NCBI GenBank assembly: GCA_040401595.1 | Contig: JBBAOE010000019.1 | Span: 1-64,000, forward strand | Direction of reading: 5' to 3' | DNA from: RFPW01 sp040401595 | GTDB taxonomy: Bacteria > Pseudomonadota > Gammaproteobacteria > Burkholderiales > Burkholderiaceae_E | Length of the DNA stretch: 64,000 bases | In this document: one piece after another, positions 63,106 through 64,000 of the stretch | Position numbering within the stretch: the stretch's first letter is position 1 | Layout of the letters: each line of letters opens with the position of its first letter | The notes under the pieces: generated by a model | Database searches by the model: none | Told to the model about the DNA's origin: nothing | Seen by the model: the letters and a program-made list of their open reading frames with translations, nothing else | Program-made: the position numbers and the translations under genes

Positions 63106-64000
63106 TCAAGCCCCCACGCGGGTCACCCGACAATAAATCTGCTGGGCTGGACGCGTGGTCAAGCGGGCTGCAGGCCGAACGGGCTGAGTCGATACCACAT
63201 GGAAATCGAACTTCCGTGCCAGCCGCGCAATCATCAGGGTCGCCTCGACCGTGGCAAAGGCAGCGCCCGAACAGACTCGGGGCCCGAGGCCGAACGGCAG
63301 ATAAGTCCCCGGTTGGATGGCGTATTCGCGCTCGGGGGAGAAGCGATCGGGATCAAAGCGGTGAGGTTCGCGCCAATACTGTTCATGCCGATGCATGACC
63401 CAGGGCGAGACGATGACGAGCGCCCCTCGCTTGACCCGGTAATCGCCCAGGCGGGTCGACTCCATCGCCACTCTGGGCAAAAAGGTGATGGGCGGATACA
63501 GACGCACGGTTTCGCGAAAGACATTGCGAACAAAACTCAGGCGCTTGACATGCTCAAGTCCGATCGGACCATGGCCCGCGACGGTCTGGACTTCGGCCCG
63601 AATCCTGCTCACGAGATCGGGCCGAATCGCCAGCAGATAAAAAACCCAGGTCAGTGCGCTGGCGCTCGTTTCGTGGCCCGCGAGAAACAGCACCCCCAAC
63701 TGATCGATGAGTTCGTCGCGCGAGAAACCCTGGCCAGATTCGTCCCGAGCTGCGACCACCGCCGCGGCAATATCGTCAAAATCAGAACCATCTACCAAAT
63801 GCGTATCGAGCAGGTCACCGAGTTGTTTGCGAATGCTGGCGCAGGCCGCCAGTACCTCAGGACGCTGGCGGGGTTTGGTCCAGGCAGGATCGAAGATCAG
63901 CCGCAGGATGTTGACCTGAGCAACGCTGCGCTCAAAGATCGAAAACGCTTCGAAGACCTCGTGAGCGGTCTGGGTTTTCAGGGTCGTGGAGAACACGGTC
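63106..64000 (-). CDS. Cytochrome P450 (partial, N-terminus beyond window)
   Basis: C-terminal about 298 residues of a heme monooxygenase. The I-helix oxygen-binding motif is FLAGHETSASALTW, the K-helix ExxR is FRETVRLYPP, the meander region is HRFDPDRFSPERE, and the heme-thiolate loop is PFGLGPRVCSGAAF. The frame is open to the right edge, so the true start lies past 64000; the GTG at 63996 is internal. Its TGA stop is followed at once by the ATP-grasp ATG. Substrate class cannot be told. Confidence 0.93.
   Translation of the reverse strand, partial: TVFSTTLKTQTAHEVFEAFSIFERSVAQVNILRLIFDPAWTKPRQRPEVLAACASIRKQLGDLLDTHLVDGSDFDDIAAAVVAARDESGQGFSRDELIDQLGVLFLAGHETSASALTWVFYLLAIRPDLVSRIRAEVQTVAGHGPIGLEHVKRLSFVRNVFRETVRLYPPITFLPRVAMESTRLGDYRVKRGALVIVSPWVMHRHEQYWREPHRFDPDRFSPEREYAIQPGTYLPFGLGPRVCSGAAFATVEATLMIARLARKFDFHVVSTQPVRPAARLTTRPAQQIYCRVTRVGA

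Overview
The window is a stretch of chromosome from a high-GC betaproteobacterium, most likely Burkholderiales. The evidence is gene order and family content: nuoA-L on one strand behind tpiA, secG and a tRNA-Leu(GAG); ilvI-ilvH-ilvC-psd-pssA; an ECF-type sigma factor followed by DUF3619, DUF3106 and RDD genes; rpsF-priB-rpsR-rplI-dnaB; fdxA, phaZ, rnfB and nth close together. The species cannot be named from this. Two runs of exactly 100 N (39684-39783 and 54981-55080) mark scaffold gaps of unknown length, so this is a draft or metagenome assembly. I saw no rRNA, insertion sequence, prophage or CRISPR array.

Layout. Positions 1-11347 (minus) hold the complex I operon from nuoA to a nuoL cut by the window edge. 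Positions 11461-17909 (minus) hold tRNA-Leu, secG, tpiA, pssA, psd and the branched-chain amino acid genes ilvC, ilvH and ilvI. Positions 18203-20641 (plus) hold the sigma factor and three accessory genes. Positions 20700-31486 hold an Orn/Lys/Arg decarboxylase, a cytosolic 5'-nucleotidase, a D-aminoacylase-type amidohydrolase, a LytR_C lipoprotein, clpB with a heat-shock promoter, and a CPA2 cation/proton antiporter. Positions 31590-38215 (minus) form a tightly packed seven-gene string: alaC, hom, thrC, then the molybdenum cofactor genes mobB, moeA, moaD and moaE. Positions 38332-41372 (plus) hold an Mth938-like protein, a peroxiredoxin and a PIN-PhoH ATPase broken by gap 1. Positions 41426-44374 (minus) hold the rpsF-dnaB replication and ribosome cluster.

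The accessory part starts at 44543: a D-2-hydroxyacid dehydrogenase, pncB coupled to a DUF1045 phosphonate-operon gene, a decayed phnL end fused in frame to phnM, a serine/alanine-glyoxylate aminotransferase, and a 1088-residue FAD/Fe-S D-2-hydroxyacid dehydrogenase. It continues with a redox cluster: 7Fe ferredoxin FdxA, a roughly 1236-residue fusion of GltD-like and PyrK-like halves (NfnAB-like architecture), an intracellular PHA depolymerase, a soluble RnfB, endonuclease III, DUF1841 and gluconokinase. The window ends inside a cytochrome P450 gene whose stop codon abuts the start of an ATP-grasp ligase.

The points most worth a second look are the NfnAB-like fusion beside fdxA, the P450/ATP-grasp pair, the remnant of a C-P lyase operon (phnL relic, phnM, DUF1045), the enlarged ClpB linker, and a recurrent habit of this genome: short tandem repeats of 9, 12 or 15 bp, in frame inside unrelated genes.
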